DNA of 64,000 nt from CALJFL01 sp036961205 (GCA_036961205.1 JBALVI010000005.1:310001-374000); one strand, 5' to 3'. Counted from the stretch's first letter, positions 45,316-54,200 are shown. Numbers and translations are program-made. The notes: generated by a model not told the origin, from the sequence alone.

Positions 45316-47148
45316 CTAAAGGAGATACTCCAGCCCCGTTTTCCGCAGGACCCGGAAAACCTTGCGCTGGTTGCGCACGGTTGAAGCTTTGATGCCCTTC
45401 CCTTCCATAATCCGGCGGCGCATCTCCAGCCATTCCTCAGATCCCCACAGGTAAGATTCGCTCTTCAGCCGTTCGAAATCGGCTATCACATCCGCCTGGA
45501 GGCCCGGACTCACGAAAAAGAAACCCATTTCGTTATTGAACAACCGGGAGCGGTAATCAAAATTGGCCGTGCCGATGAAGCCTCCTGCGTCGCCCATCAG
45601 GTACTTGGAGTGCAACTTGCCATAGTGCTTGTCACCGCCGAAATAGACATCATCAAGGCGACCGGTCTCATAGATTTTCAACTGGGGATGGTTGACGAGT
45701 TTTTTCCAGGTTTCACTATCGACCAGTTCGGGATTGAGTTCGCTCTCTTTGAGTTTTGCCTGCCAGGCCTTCTGGTATTGCTCGTCTAGCAGCATCCGTG
45801 GGGCCATATCCATGTCTACGATGGCCTGGGCAGGGAAGTTATCCGAGGTGAGTACCGAGTTGGTGATCATCTCGTAACGGTAATCCGGGTCTTCGGCCAG
45901 CCAGTCCAGTACACGCTGCGCCTCATCGAGCAGCAAGTTGCCTTCACTGTCATAGTATCGAGCAAGAAACAGGTAGGGAGATACGATCCTCGAATGGTAC
46001 CGCTGCCGGCCCCGAGACTGCTCCAGCAGGTGCATAATGGAATTGGGGTTACTGGACAGGTTGGCGACAGCCTCAGTTACCACGGCTTTGTTGCCGAGAT
46101 TGGCAAATTCGTGAGCCAGGCGCACATCTGCCGGATGCCAGCCGTGGACAAAGAACTCGTCCATGGCCTCGAAATGCGGCTGCAGTGTCGCCAGGTTTTT
46201 TAGCTCGGCCAGAGCCCGGACCATCTCCTCTCTTCGCTTGCTGTACAGATCTGTGCCACTAACAAACTGCTTTGAAGTCAGGCGCTTATTTTTTTCATGC
46301 AGCGATAGCAGGGTGAAATACACCTCTGCTGACTCACCTACGGTGTGATCCTCCTCGCGGTCCAGCCCGGGTCGCAGAAGGATTTCAGCATCCTTGTAGG
46401 TATTCGGATTGGGTGAACCGTCGGCGAGGATGCCGTAGTAGGCCAGGGAGATATTGCGCCCGCCAGTGATAGCGATGGCTTTTTCCGGCACAAAGCCGTC
46501 CACCACCAACAGTTTGTCATGGGAGCGGCGGTTGGCGGTGAATGGAGATTTGCTTACTGAGTTGAAGATAGTTATTTGCACCCGGGCCCGCCGTGTTGTT
46601 ACCTCGCCCGCAGAGTTGCGAATGAAGCCTGCCCCCACCTGACAGCTGTGCAGGGCACGCAGCCAGGTCTTGTTCAGACTAATGGAACCCACCGAGTCCA
46701 CCATAAAACGCACATCCACACCACGCTGCACCGCCTCGCACAGAGCGCCCAGGACGGCCCTGCCCACCGGATCATCGCTGAAGATGTAATACACCGCGTC
46801 TACACTGTGCTGCGCGTTTTCGATCATATGAATCTTGCTTGTGAGGGAGCGGATAGCATCTTCCTCGCTGCTGCCAAGAAATTTGGCCCGCGCACCCTGT
46901 ACAGGTATCTGCGCCTCTATACCCAGGGCTATCGGGTCCTCCTCGGAAAGCTTGTGAGGCAAGGCAGCACGGTGGCGGTACCATGCGTTTAGCTCAGGAT
47001 CTTCCACCGCCCCCAGGGGCGGACAGTTTTCCAAGGCCTGCCGATCAGCCGGGCAATGGTCCGCAGGGATATTTGTGGTAGCACAGGCGGAAAGCATCGC
47101 GAGCGTGACCACCAGGAACATGCGTGAATAAGGTAGTGACACCGTCAC
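45316..47148 (-). CDS. Phospholipase D-family lipoprotein (second, longer copy)
   Basis: A 610-residue protein with a lipoprotein signal (MFLVVTLAMLSACAT). HKD motifs are SHDKLLVVDGFVPEKAIAIT in the first half and KLHSKYLMGDAGGFIGTANFD in the second (the latter is given to its first 21 minus one residues in part). The first has the canonical HxK followed by D. GTG 47148 overlaps the upstream nuclease stop by 4 nt (GTGA), so translation is coupled; ATG 47121 would also keep the signal. It is only distantly like the convergent copy, so it is not a recent duplication. It probably acts on phospholipids at the cell envelope. Confidence 0.86.
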   Translation of the reverse strand: MTVSLPYSRMFLVVTLAMLSACATTNIPADHCPADRQALENCPPLGAVEDPELNAWYRHRAALPHKLSEEDPIALGIEAQIPVQGARAKFLGSSEEDAIRSLTSKIHMIENAQHSVDAVYYIFSDDPVGRAVLGALCEAVQRGVDVRFMVDSVGSISLNKTWLRALHSCQVGAGFIRNSAGEVTTRRARVQITIFNSVSKSPFTANRRSHDKLLVVDGFVPEKAIAITGGRNISLAYYGILADGSPNPNTYKDAEILLRPGLDREEDHTVGESAEVYFTLLSLHEKNKRLTSKQFVSGTDLYSKRREEMVRALAELKNLATLQPHFEAMDEFFVHGWHPADVRLAHEFANLGNKAVVTEAVANLSSNPNSIMHLLEQSRGRQRYHSRIVSPYLFLARYYDSEGNLLLDEAQRVLDWLAEDPDYRYEMITNSVLTSDNFPAQAIVDMDMAPRMLLDEQYQKAWQAKLKESELNPELVDSETWKKLVNHPQLKIYETGRLDDVYFGGDKHYGKLHSKYLMGDAGGFIGTANFDYRSRLFNNEMGFFFVSPGLQADVIADFERLKSESYLWGSEEWLEMRRRIMEGKGIKASTVRNQRKVFRVLRKTGLEYLL

Positions 47149-47999
47149 GATTCACTGCTCCAACGTAACTCCGCGGTCACCATACGGTGGTCCGAAACCT
47201 CCTCCCCCACCACTTGGTAACTGACAAACTCCAGCTCCCGGGAAACCAGGATCCAGTCCAGACGTTTCGATTTGTAGGTGGGCAGGTCTTCCGATTCAGG
47301 TTGATACGCTTTCATACCGGCCTCCTCCACCAGATGACGTAATACAGAGTCTTGCGAGCTCCACTGTTCGTTAAAATCGCCCATGACAATAATCGGTACA
47401 GTCGATTCGTTGATAGCGCTGATAATATCAGCGAGCTGTCGTTTGCGTGCTTTCTTGCGGGAGAAATCCAGATGCACCGAGGCGATGCGCACCGATTTCA
47501 CCTGTTCTCCCTGACGCCAATTCATTGTAGCCGATACCAGCCCCTTGGTTGTAGTGGGCGGTGTGGGTTCAAAATCGATAACCCTGGGTTCCGTCAGTAG
47601 AATCTCAGACAGCAGGCCGGTACCAAACCGATACAACCAAGTCTGCGCGTGCAAGCCCAGTACGGCACAGTTCATTCGCCCACCTTCCATTAATCTGGCG
47701 GCATGATCAAAGCCACCGGCCCACAGGGAGTCAACATCCAGTTCCTGTAGAGCCACCACATGGGCATCCTGCGCGGCGAGTTGGACCCCAACAGTATCTA
47801 TGTTTCGCTCAATTCGGCTCTTGCCGATCAACATCTGATTTAAAGAACCACCGCGGCCATGGGCAATATTCAGGGTGGCCACGCGCAGCGTTTCACCATG
47901 GTGCGTCCCGGGTGGTGAGCTGACCTCGCTGCAAGTGACCTCAGCGGCAAAATTGGCGCATGAGCAGAGGGTCAAGATTATGAAGATCGTTAGTCGCAT
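47145..47999 (-). CDS. Exported endonuclease/exonuclease/phosphatase-family protein
   Basis: A 284-residue protein from ATG 47999 (AAGGA 8 nt upstream) with a signal sequence (MRLTIFIILTLCSCANFA). The EEP fold shows RVATLNIAHGRGG at the start, VVALQELD (metal-binding Glu), VHLDFSRKKAR, PIIVMGDFNEQW and DHRMVTAEL at the end (catalytic His). Members hydrolyse phosphodiesters of nucleic acids, phospholipids or sphingomyelin. Its GTGA coupling with a phospholipase D lipoprotein favours a phospholipid or phosphodiester role in the envelope (inference). Confidence 0.88.
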   Translation of the reverse strand: MRLTIFIILTLCSCANFAAEVTCSEVSSPPGTHHGETLRVATLNIAHGRGGSLNQMLIGKSRIERNIDTVGVQLAAQDAHVVALQELDVDSLWAGGFDHAARLMEGGRMNCAVLGLHAQTWLYRFGTGLLSEILLTEPRVIDFEPTPPTTTKGLVSATMNWRQGEQVKSVRIASVHLDFSRKKARKRQLADIISAINESTVPIIVMGDFNEQWSSQDSVLRHLVEEAGMKAYQPESEDLPTYKSKRLDWILVSRELEFVSYQVVGEEVSDHRMVTAELRWSSES

Positions 48000-48329
48000 T
48001 TCAGCGTTCCTTTCACGCGAGGATAACTCAAAGTACAAACCGAATTCGAAGGTCGTAAACGCTTATTGTATCATCCTCATCATAGTCACTTGTCAGTAGC
48101 CTCCCCCCGGCACGCTCTACTTAAAGCTTCCACCCAACGCAAGATGCAAATCGATTCTTGTGGCTAGGCGTTCATTCTGGATGCGGAAATTACCATGGTG
48201 TCTCGTTAGTAATTTGGACGCCAAAACCTGTTGTGGCGACATTTGCAAAAGCTCTATTAATCGAGAATCTGGAAATCGTTAATGGTTCTGCATATATTTT
48301 ATAGCGTTTCTGTCAGTTCACAGCTGTAT
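48000..48329. other. Intergenic region without a recognised gene
   Basis: This 330-bp gap lies between the stop of the outer-membrane MetA-type gene and the start of the EEP-family gene, both on the minus strand. It should hold the EEP promoter. No coding frame with a ribosome site, hairpin terminator or repeat was noticed. Confidence 0.4.
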
Positions 48330-49238
48330 TTAAAACACCCGCTGGTAGCCTATCAGGAACGTATAGAAGTTTTCATCCGAATCATTAAGAGAGCCAACAC
48401 TGTAGCTCATTTTAATGGCATGCCTGGAAGCAAAGGGGAAAACAAGCGTTGCACCTATTTTTGAATCCCGTTGTAGGTCATCGAGACGCTGACCACCAAT
48501 CTTGCTGCGCCCACCTTCATAATAATTCGCATCCAGTGACGCCCAAAGGCCAGCCCTGAACCTGTGAATCAAATGCCCCTGCACTGACACCACGGGTTTT
48601 TGCTCCTTCCTCATACCTAAAAAATCGTCGTTATCCTGAAACAACCAGGCCCCCAGCGACATCTCCAACAACCATTTTGGTCTGAGTACCGTGATATAAC
48701 CCACCTCCGCTTTCATCGCCCACCGGTTGGCCCCCACATTTATCAGGCGGTCTGATTCATATCTCCCTGTCGGTGCCACCAGTTTGATACTGGCCCCCAG
48801 AACTGGTTGCGGGTTTCTTCGCATCGCCTGAAACTCCTGCAAATTCATTGCCGGCGCTCCCAGGATATTTATCGATAATGTCGCCGCCAGATCTCCTATC
48901 CCGCTGTACTGCCGTTCAAGGTTTAGCTCTTGATCCCTCGTTCCCACCGTTGTTCCATCTGTGTAAGGAAGCTCAAGGGTAAGGTTTGTCGTGCGATCAA
49001 AAAGGTTCAGGGTATGTCGGTAGCCAAGATTTATTGAGTCAATACTGGAATCAACTCCGGTAATTGGCAGTGAACGATCGGGGATGGCATCACCCGAGAC
49101 ATGGGCGTAAATCACGGTCGCGACCCGGGTACCCACGGGAGCCGGCCAATATACACGTGGCGCGAGCTCCTGTGCCATGCCGACAGCAGGGAGCAGCAGA
49201 GATATAAGTAACGGTACAATCTTGAAGTGGGAGAACAT
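48330..49238 (-). CDS. Outer-membrane protein of the MetA-pathway/phenol transporter type
   Basis: A 302-residue protein from ATG 49238, which opens a signal peptide (HFKIVPLLISLLLPAVGMAQ). A longer frame to 49292 adds 18 residues without a clear benefit; neither start has a strong ribosome site. The mature part is made of amphipathic strands (INLGYRHTLNLFDRTTNLTLELPY, GASIKLVAPTGRYESDRLINVG, VQGHLIHRFRAGLWASLDANYYEGG, each given in part) ending YTFLIGYQRVF. This pattern, including the PTGxY loop and terminal Phe, is that of the PF13557-like MetA-pathway proteins. The substrate is unknown. Confidence 0.75.
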   Translation of the reverse strand: MFSHFKIVPLLISLLLPAVGMAQELAPRVYWPAPVGTRVATVIYAHVSGDAIPDRSLPITGVDSSIDSINLGYRHTLNLFDRTTNLTLELPYTDGTTVGTRDQELNLERQYSGIGDLAATLSINILGAPAMNLQEFQAMRRNPQPVLGASIKLVAPTGRYESDRLINVGANRWAMKAEVGYITVLRPKWLLEMSLGAWLFQDNDDFLGMRKEQKPVVSVQGHLIHRFRAGLWASLDANYYEGGRSKIGGQRLDDLQRDSKIGATLVFPFASRHAIKMSYSVGSLNDSDENFYTFLIGYQRVF

Positions 49239-49362
49239 ATAGCCAACTATGCTATATGTTGGAAAATTTTCCAATGACTCTCTCATTCCCACCAGGTAAA
49301 GCTCGACTGGTTTGCGCTGCTGCTAAGCCAAGAATAAACTGATCCATGCCTCAAAAACGCCC

Positions 49363-49500
49363 TTAGAAGCTCCAGGTCAAATTCAGCAAAAGACCCTGTT
49401 GTTTTGCGTCGTACGAAAAGTCTCCATCTTCGTAATCCACATCGAAAACCCGATAACCGATGGCCGTACCAATGGCGTCCTCTTCGGGCAACAGCCGCCA
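49363..49500 (-). pseudogene. C-terminal fragment of an outer-membrane beta-barrel protein
   Basis: The last roughly 45 residues in this frame (IGTAIGYRVFDVDYEDGDF and LLLNLTWSF) are typical terminal strands of a barrel, ending with the aromatic terminus. Upstream the sequence becomes arginine- and proline-rich without family likeness, and no start or signal peptide exists. The gene is thus cut about 45 residues from its end, exactly where a plus-strand hydrolase fragment begins. Confidence 0.6.
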
Positions 49501-49518
49501 AGCAGCGGCTGCGGGGAG

Positions 49519-50103
49519 ATGACGGGGCCGGATCTGCTGGTTCTGGTCTCTCCGGCTGTACAGGTCTCGTACGTGGCCGCCTACGCGCGTATTCAACGTT
49601 GGATTTCGGAGCTGGTGCTGTTAGACATCAATCGCGGCACCGGCATGTTGCCGCTGTTGCTGAACAGGGAGAATCCACTCCTGAGTGAACTGCAGGGCAG
49701 ACCAATACTGAGCTTCGACTTGACGATTGTAGGCAGTGACAGTGCCGGCCCGGGGTTGGTATCCGTGCGCCGCAGAGCACGCGGAGGTTCGCAATGGCAG
49801 GAAACACCGACGGATATGCGATGGCCAGCCAACGTCTTCTCACTCTCCCACGTGGCGCTGCCTTTTAGCGCCGAGGACCCAATGTATGGCCCGAACAAGG
49901 CGGATGGACTCATTCGCTTGGGGGAACTGTGGTTCAAGGGTGAACAGGGTGTACTGGGCGTGCCACTGCGCATGCTGGCACGCCAGCGGTACAACCCATT
50001 TTTTCCGTATATGGAGCGACGAGTCATCGAGGCCGCGGAGCTGATAATAAAAACTAAAAAGGGTAACTACAACTTGAGTTCTCCGCAGCACGATAGTCTG
50101 TAG
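49519..50103 (+). pseudogene. C-terminal fragment of an alpha/beta hydrolase-like protein
   Basis: From about 49519 the frame reads GPDLLVLVSPAVQVSYVAAY, DINRGTGMLPLLLNRENPLL, SFDLTIVGSDSAGP and FSLSHVALPFSAEDPMYGP, with the SHVALPF region resembling the last third of serine-aminopeptidase-like alpha/beta hydrolases, where the catalytic His lies. The N-terminal region with the nucleophile is absent, and there is no ribosome site. The frame stays open to the left only because it overlaps the outer-membrane fragment. It is probably a truncated, non-functional copy. Confidence 0.55.
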
Positions 50104-50424
50104 CACTGGAAATCGGCACCCTATTTTTTGTGGCCCTGGAACTGGTTATTCGGGTCAACATAGTGCCTCCTGGTCGGTGAAGTTCATTATCCTATTGTCA
50201 GAATTTTGGGCGAGGATGCCAACGAAAATTTGGGCTTCGAAAATTTAACGGTATCGACGGTCTTATCAGCAAAGCCGTAACGTTGGCCTTACTTCGGCTA
50301 ATTGATGTGATGGTATTAACAAGTTTATTTATCAGTACCTGGAAAAGTTCTGTTGTGCCGCTGTGTGATTGTTGCTATTTTTTAACAGACGTTCAACGTC
50401 ACTGACCTCATAAGGAGAAACGAA
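50104..50424. other. Promoter-sized region before the histone-like gene
   Basis: This 321-bp AT-rich stretch holds no convincing gene. It should carry the promoter of the histone H1-like gene. A candidate TTGTGC-N17-TATTTT pair is weak. A perfect small palindrome lies just before the ribosome site (see 50388-50400). Confidence 0.4.
50388..50400 (+). promoter_or_regulatory. GACGT-TCA-ACGTC palindrome in the 5' leader of the histone-like gene
   Basis: Perfect 5-bp arms around a 3-nt centre, 11-13 nt before the AAGGAG ribosome site. It could be a regulator-binding site or a small mRNA hairpin near the ribosome site. Chance cannot be excluded. Confidence 0.3.
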
Positions 50425-51024
50425 ATGGCTACAGCAAAGAAAAAGGCACCTGCCAAGCGCAAACGTACCGCAGCTCCCAAGAAAGCAGCGGCAAAGAAGT
50501 CACCGGCTAAAAAGAAGGCCACTGCAAAGAAAAAACCAATAAAGATAAATGTGTTTCGCAATGCATTCAAAGACGCGTGGGACCAGGTGGATGAGTGGGT
50601 CGACACCGCCAAGCTGAAAGCCAAGCAACTGGCAGCCGAAGAAAAATTGATGGAGAAGAAAGCCGAACTGGCAGTCAAGGCCGAGGTGGATAAGGCCAGG
50701 CATCTGGCGGATCAGGCTGAAAAGTGGGTGCGCGGGCGTATAAAGTCGGACACCAAAAAACTCAACTCCCTTGAGAAGAAGCTGAAGAAGCAGTTGCGCG
50801 ATGCGGAGAAGAAACTACGTGATCAGGCCAAGGCCGCTGAGAAGAAGGCAAAGAAGAAAGGCAAGAAGTTGAAAAAAACCGTCGCGAGTGCCACTAAAAA
50901 AGCACCTGCTAAAGCAAAGAAAGCGCCGGCTAAAGCGAAGAAAGCCCCAGCGCGCAAGAAAAAAGCTCCGGTGCGGAAGAAGAAAGCAGCACCCCGCAAG
51001 ACGAAAGCCAGAGCCAGCAAGTAA
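50425..51024 (+). CDS. Lysine/alanine-rich histone H1-like DNA-binding protein
   Basis: A 199-residue, extremely basic protein. Residues 1-40 and 150-199 are Lys/Ala/Pro-rich tails with AAPKKAAAKKSPAKK and KKAPAKAKKAPAKAK patterns, like the C-terminus of eukaryotic histone H1 and of AlgP or HC1. The middle (45-150) is a long helical, coiled-coil-prone segment (LKAKQLAAEEKLMEKKAELA and similar). Such proteins bind DNA non-specifically and shape the nucleoid or alter transcription. AAGGAG stands 7 nt before the ATG, and a strong terminator follows at once, so it is a well-expressed monocistronic unit. Confidence 0.88.
   Translation: MATAKKKAPAKRKRTAAPKKAAAKKSPAKKKATAKKKPIKINVFRNAFKDAWDQVDEWVDTAKLKAKQLAAEEKLMEKKAELAVKAEVDKARHLADQAEKWVRGRIKSDTKKLNSLEKKLKKQLRDAEKKLRDQAKAAEKKAKKKGKKLKKTVASATKKAPAKAKKAPAKAKKAPARKKKAPVRKKKAAPRKTKARASK
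50896..50994 (+). repeat. Imperfect tandem repeats encoding KKAPAKA-type units
   Basis: Within the histone-like gene the codons for KKAPAKA/KKAPARK recur about four to five times with a period of about 18-24 nt. Such repeats can vary in number between strains through slippage or recombination. Confidence 0.7.
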
Positions 51025-51044
51025 GCAACCTGGCTTAGCTGACA

Positions 51045-51078
51045 AAAACCCGCCTGAAGCAATTCAGGCGGGTTTTTT
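51045..51078 (+). terminator. Rho-independent terminator after the histone-like gene
   Basis: AAAACCCGCCTGAA, a GCAA tetraloop and TTCAGGCGGGTTTT form a perfect 14-bp stem, followed by further T residues (six T in all from 51073). It starts 21 nt after the stop of the histone-like gene. Confidence 0.93.
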
Positions 51079-51203
51079 AGTTTGGTGAAGGATTTGAACA
51101 GTCAAACTTGTCGGTACTGTCACTATACTTGTGATACATCATGGCGGCGCGCTCACAGACCCCCTACCCTATCACCGGTTGTAACAATGGAGGTAATTTT
51201 GGC

Positions 51204-51749
51204 ATGCGAAGATTGATCCTTATTTTATTTTCAGTGGCTTTTGTCGGCAACACAATAGCCGATGATAATTTGCAGTTCGAAGCGCAGGATCTTGTAAACC
51301 AGTTCGTGGAGCTGCTCAAGCCCCAGCTAACGAAAGCGATGTCTGAAGGAGGTCCAACCCGTGCCATTGAAGTCTGTGCCAGCGCTGCGCCAAAAATCGC
51401 CGACTCGCTAAGCGCCGAGTCGGGCTGGACAGTGGGACGAGTGAGTCTGAAGTCGCGCAATGCCAGCAGGGGCACCCCAGATCACTGGGAAAGAACTGTG
51501 CTGGAACAGTTCGACCAACGCCGTAACGCGGGAGAATCTGCTGCAAAGATCAATTACGGCGAAACCGTGGGCAGCCAGTATCGATATATGCAGGCCCAGG
51601 GGGTAGAGCCACTCTGCCTGACCTGTCACGGCGAAAACCTGTCTGTGCCGGTACGGGAATCCCTCAAGCAGTACTACCCGGACGACTGGGCCACGGATTA
51701 CACCCTGGACCAGATCAGAGGGGCGATCAGTGTGGGTAAAGCACTATAG
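51204..51749 (+). CDS. Exported DUF3365 (Tll0287-like) haem-binding protein
   Basis: A 181-residue protein from ATG 51204 with a signal peptide (LILILFSVAFVGNTIA) and GGAGG upstream at 10 nt. The Tll0287-like/DUF3365 domain shows RAIEVCASAAPKIADSLS, RNASRGTPDHWE and a C-type haem motif LTCHGE (CLTCH). These domains bind one haem in the periplasm and are suspected redox or gas sensors. It stands alone after a terminator; no signalling domain is attached, so it may be a redox protein or a partner of an unlinked sensor. Confidence 0.85.
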   Translation: MRRLILILFSVAFVGNTIADDNLQFEAQDLVNQFVELLKPQLTKAMSEGGPTRAIEVCASAAPKIADSLSAESGWTVGRVSLKSRNASRGTPDHWERTVLEQFDQRRNAGESAAKINYGETVGSQYRYMQAQGVEPLCLTCHGENLSVPVRESLKQYYPDDWATDYTLDQIRGAISVGKAL

Positions 51750-51885
51750 CTGCCAACTCGAGAATTCTGTGCGTCGGAAATAATATCTGACGGGGGGGCG
51801 CCCAGCTGAAATCGGTAACGCTGGTAAGTATTCATACAGCGATTTCGTAGAGTTTACTGGTTAGTACCAAAAACAGCATTCAGTC

Positions 51886-52887
51886 GTGATATGGTTATTC
51901 GTCAACAGAAGCAGTGAGTTGATTACTATCACTTCATATCAATATTTTGCTTTCCATTGGCGTCACTCCGCATGGGTGAGTGCGCTGCTTATCCTCATTT
52001 TCAACGCTGTGCTGTATGCCTACACCGGACTGATCGATGCCGACGCATCGACCCTGGGTTTTGCCTCGCAGATGCATTTAATTGGCATGATGCTGTTAAT
52101 GACGCTGTTGCCCATGTGGCTATTGGGATGTTTCATCGTAACTCAGCGTCACAGTCTGGCGATAGCCAGGCGCCTTGATGCCAACCTGGCTCAGTCGATA
52201 TTGGATTTCCCATGGCGACAGGGTCTGGTGGGGTTTGGTGGCGGATTGGCCTATGCCTTCGCATTCAATGTGCCGCTGTACCAGGTAGACCTGGTGCTGG
52301 CTGGTAATGGACCCATGATAAGCGTATTTATCGGGCAGTTAATGGTGTGGACGTGCGTTGGATTCTTGTTGGCTATTCGCCTGTATGTGGGCAAGCAGTT
52401 TTACAATTTAGGAAAGACCATCAAAATTTCCATTTTTGATCAATCCTCGCTGGAGCCATTTGCCCGGGTGGGGATGCTGGATGTGGTAATTGTGGTGGGA
52501 GGACTGGCCATTGCCGTCGTCCAGTCCATCGATGCGCAGTTTCGCATAGAAAACTATGGCACCGCGTTCCTGGTAGCACTACCGGCTGGTGCGGCGTTGC
52601 TGGTCAGGCCAATGTGGTCGCTGCATAAACGGCTTGTTGAACGCAAAAAAAAGTTGCTGGCAGAAGTGTGCCTGCAGATTGGAACGGCCTCGGAGCACAG
52701 TAGTACGGCAGATATGGCAGTGTTGGAATCGCTGTTACAGCGTCGAGACCGGATCAATACAATCCCCACATGGCCATTGGATGTTGCGATCTGGCAGCGT
52801 CTGTTTTTTTACGTGCTAATACCACCGTTGGCCTGGTCGGGTGCAGCCATGGTAGAGGTGGCCATCGATAAATTTCTGGGACTATAG
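51886..52887 (+). CDS. Polytopic membrane protein of unknown function
   Basis: A 333-residue protein with six or more hydrophobic segments, at about residues 32-50, 65-88, 115-132, 145-165, 197-215, 228-245 and 310-325. There is a hydrophilic C-terminal loop with a basic stretch (KRLVERKKKLLAE) before the last segment. I recognise no family. GTG 51886 is the open-frame start; no strong ribosome site is seen. No neighbour gives a clear functional hint. Confidence 0.6.
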   Translation: MIWLFVNRSSELITITSYQYFAFHWRHSAWVSALLILIFNAVLYAYTGLIDADASTLGFASQMHLIGMMLLMTLLPMWLLGCFIVTQRHSLAIARRLDANLAQSILDFPWRQGLVGFGGGLAYAFAFNVPLYQVDLVLAGNGPMISVFIGQLMVWTCVGFLLAIRLYVGKQFYNLGKTIKISIFDQSSLEPFARVGMLDVVIVVGGLAIAVVQSIDAQFRIENYGTAFLVALPAGAALLVRPMWSLHKRLVERKKKLLAEVCLQIGTASEHSSTADMAVLESLLQRRDRINTIPTWPLDVAIWQRLFFYVLIPPLAWSGAAMVEVAIDKFLGL

Positions 52888-52958
52888 ATATTCGCCAGGT
52901 TCGGGCGGTTAAGCTGGTAGTACCGTTCAGCAGACTCAGTTATATGTATACTTGCTCC

Positions 52959-53405
52959 ATGGAAATTTGGGTAGACGCAGACGCCTGTCCCGGCGCAATC
53001 AAGGAGATGTTGTTTCGGGCAGCGCAACGTACCGGCATGCAGCTCACACTGGTGGCGAACCACGCATTGCAAGTGCCTCCAAATGCAAATATTCGCATGC
53101 TTCAGGTCGGTTCAGGGTTCGACGTGGCGGATGACGAAATCGTCAAGCTGGTCACCAAGGGAGATCTGGTAATCACCAGTGATATCCCGCTGGCAGCAGA
53201 GGTCATAGACAAGGGCGCGCACGTGTTGAGCCACCACGGAGAGCGATTTACTCAGGACAATATCGGTCCGCGCCTGAACATGCGCGACTTCATGGACACG
53301 ATGCGCTCCAGCGGTATTCAGTCAGGCGGCCCTCCGCCACTAGGGTCAAAAGAAAAACAACAATTCGCAAATCAATTGGATCAGCTGTTAGCCGTGCGCA
53401 ACTGA
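52959..53405 (+). CDS. YaiI/YqxD family (DUF188) protein
   Basis: A 148-residue PIN-like protein. The signature IWVDADACPGAIKEML at the N-terminus, DLVITSDIPLAAEVIDKGA in the middle and the Gln/Pro-rich GGPPPLGSKEKQ near the C-terminus define the YaiI/YqxD family. It has a nuclease-like acidic patch but no established function. ATG 52959 gives the family's usual start; an in-frame ATG at 52944 adds five residues. Confidence 0.92.
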   Translation: MEIWVDADACPGAIKEMLFRAAQRTGMQLTLVANHALQVPPNANIRMLQVGSGFDVADDEIVKLVTKGDLVITSDIPLAAEVIDKGAHVLSHHGERFTQDNIGPRLNMRDFMDTMRSSGIQSGGPPPLGSKEKQQFANQLDQLLAVRN

Positions 53406-53687
53406 TAATTCGCGGAACGCACCAATCCTCATTTTCAGTGCGTGGCTTCCTATCGCTTCGTAATCAGCGACAACGACTGACGCACGGCAAGTACCTCAAG
53501 TTGCAGTGCAGATCGACTGCCAGGAGATCCATCAGGGTTGCGATGAGCGGGACATTTATTACTTTCATACAGGCAACACTATCTGCCACCGCGCAAAAAA
53601 TTCAATAAAATCAATGCGTACCGTGTTTTTGGTAGAGACAAACGTCTACACTGCGGCCACACGATCAAAACTATTCCGGCAAATCAG

Positions 53688-54200
53688 ATGACCGAATCGA
53701 CCTTGAGTATTGGTTTAATAAACCCCAAAAGCCCGGTAAACGTCGGTCTGATCATGCGCGCGGCCGGCTGCTTTCAAGTGGGTTCTGTGTTCTATACGGG
53801 GGAGCGCTACGACCGGGCGGCGACGTTCAATACCGATACGCAGAATGCGAGCCTGAGTATTCCGCTAACCTGGCTGCCAAGCCTGCCCGGCGACCTTGAC
53901 GACGATACGCAGGTAGTTTGTATAGAACTGGTTGAGGGTGCCATCCCGCTGCCCGAGTACCAGCACCCCGACAAAGCAATCTATATTTTCGGTCCTGAGG
54001 ACGGCACCATTAACCAGAAGGTTATAGACCAAGCCGATGCTGTGGTTTTCATCCCCACCATAGGAAGCCTGAACCTGGCGGCGGCGGTCAATGTGATGCT
54101 TTATGACAGGCTGGCTAAATTGCCCGCAAGCGCATGCTATAAGTCACTGATTCGTGAAAGTCGAGATACCAATAACCGCGCGAAAGTGAAAAACAGCTAG
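53688..54200 (+). CDS. SpoU/TrmH-family RNA methyltransferase
   Basis: A 170-residue SPOUT methyltransferase. The deep trefoil knot motifs are seen: SPVNVGLIMRAAGCF near residue 15, AIYIFGPEDGTI and VFIPTIGSLNLAAAVNVMLYD, which form the S-adenosylmethionine pocket. Members methylate ribose 2'-O or other positions of tRNA or rRNA. The short length, without an N-terminal substrate domain, resembles TrmL-like enzymes. The ribosome site is weak. The target RNA is not evident. Confidence 0.9.
   Translation: MTESTLSIGLINPKSPVNVGLIMRAAGCFQVGSVFYTGERYDRAATFNTDTQNASLSIPLTWLPSLPGDLDDDTQVVCIELVEGAIPLPEYQHPDKAIYIFGPEDGTINQKVIDQADAVVFIPTIGSLNLAAAVNVMLYDRLAKLPASACYKSLIRESRDTNNRAKVKNS

Noticed and set aside
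53406..53687. Possible small gene before the SpoU methyltransferase (frame around 53506-53691)
   Set aside because: There is no ribosome site, no composition bias of a coding frame, and it overlaps the methyltransferase start. The 282-bp gap is better read as promoter DNA.
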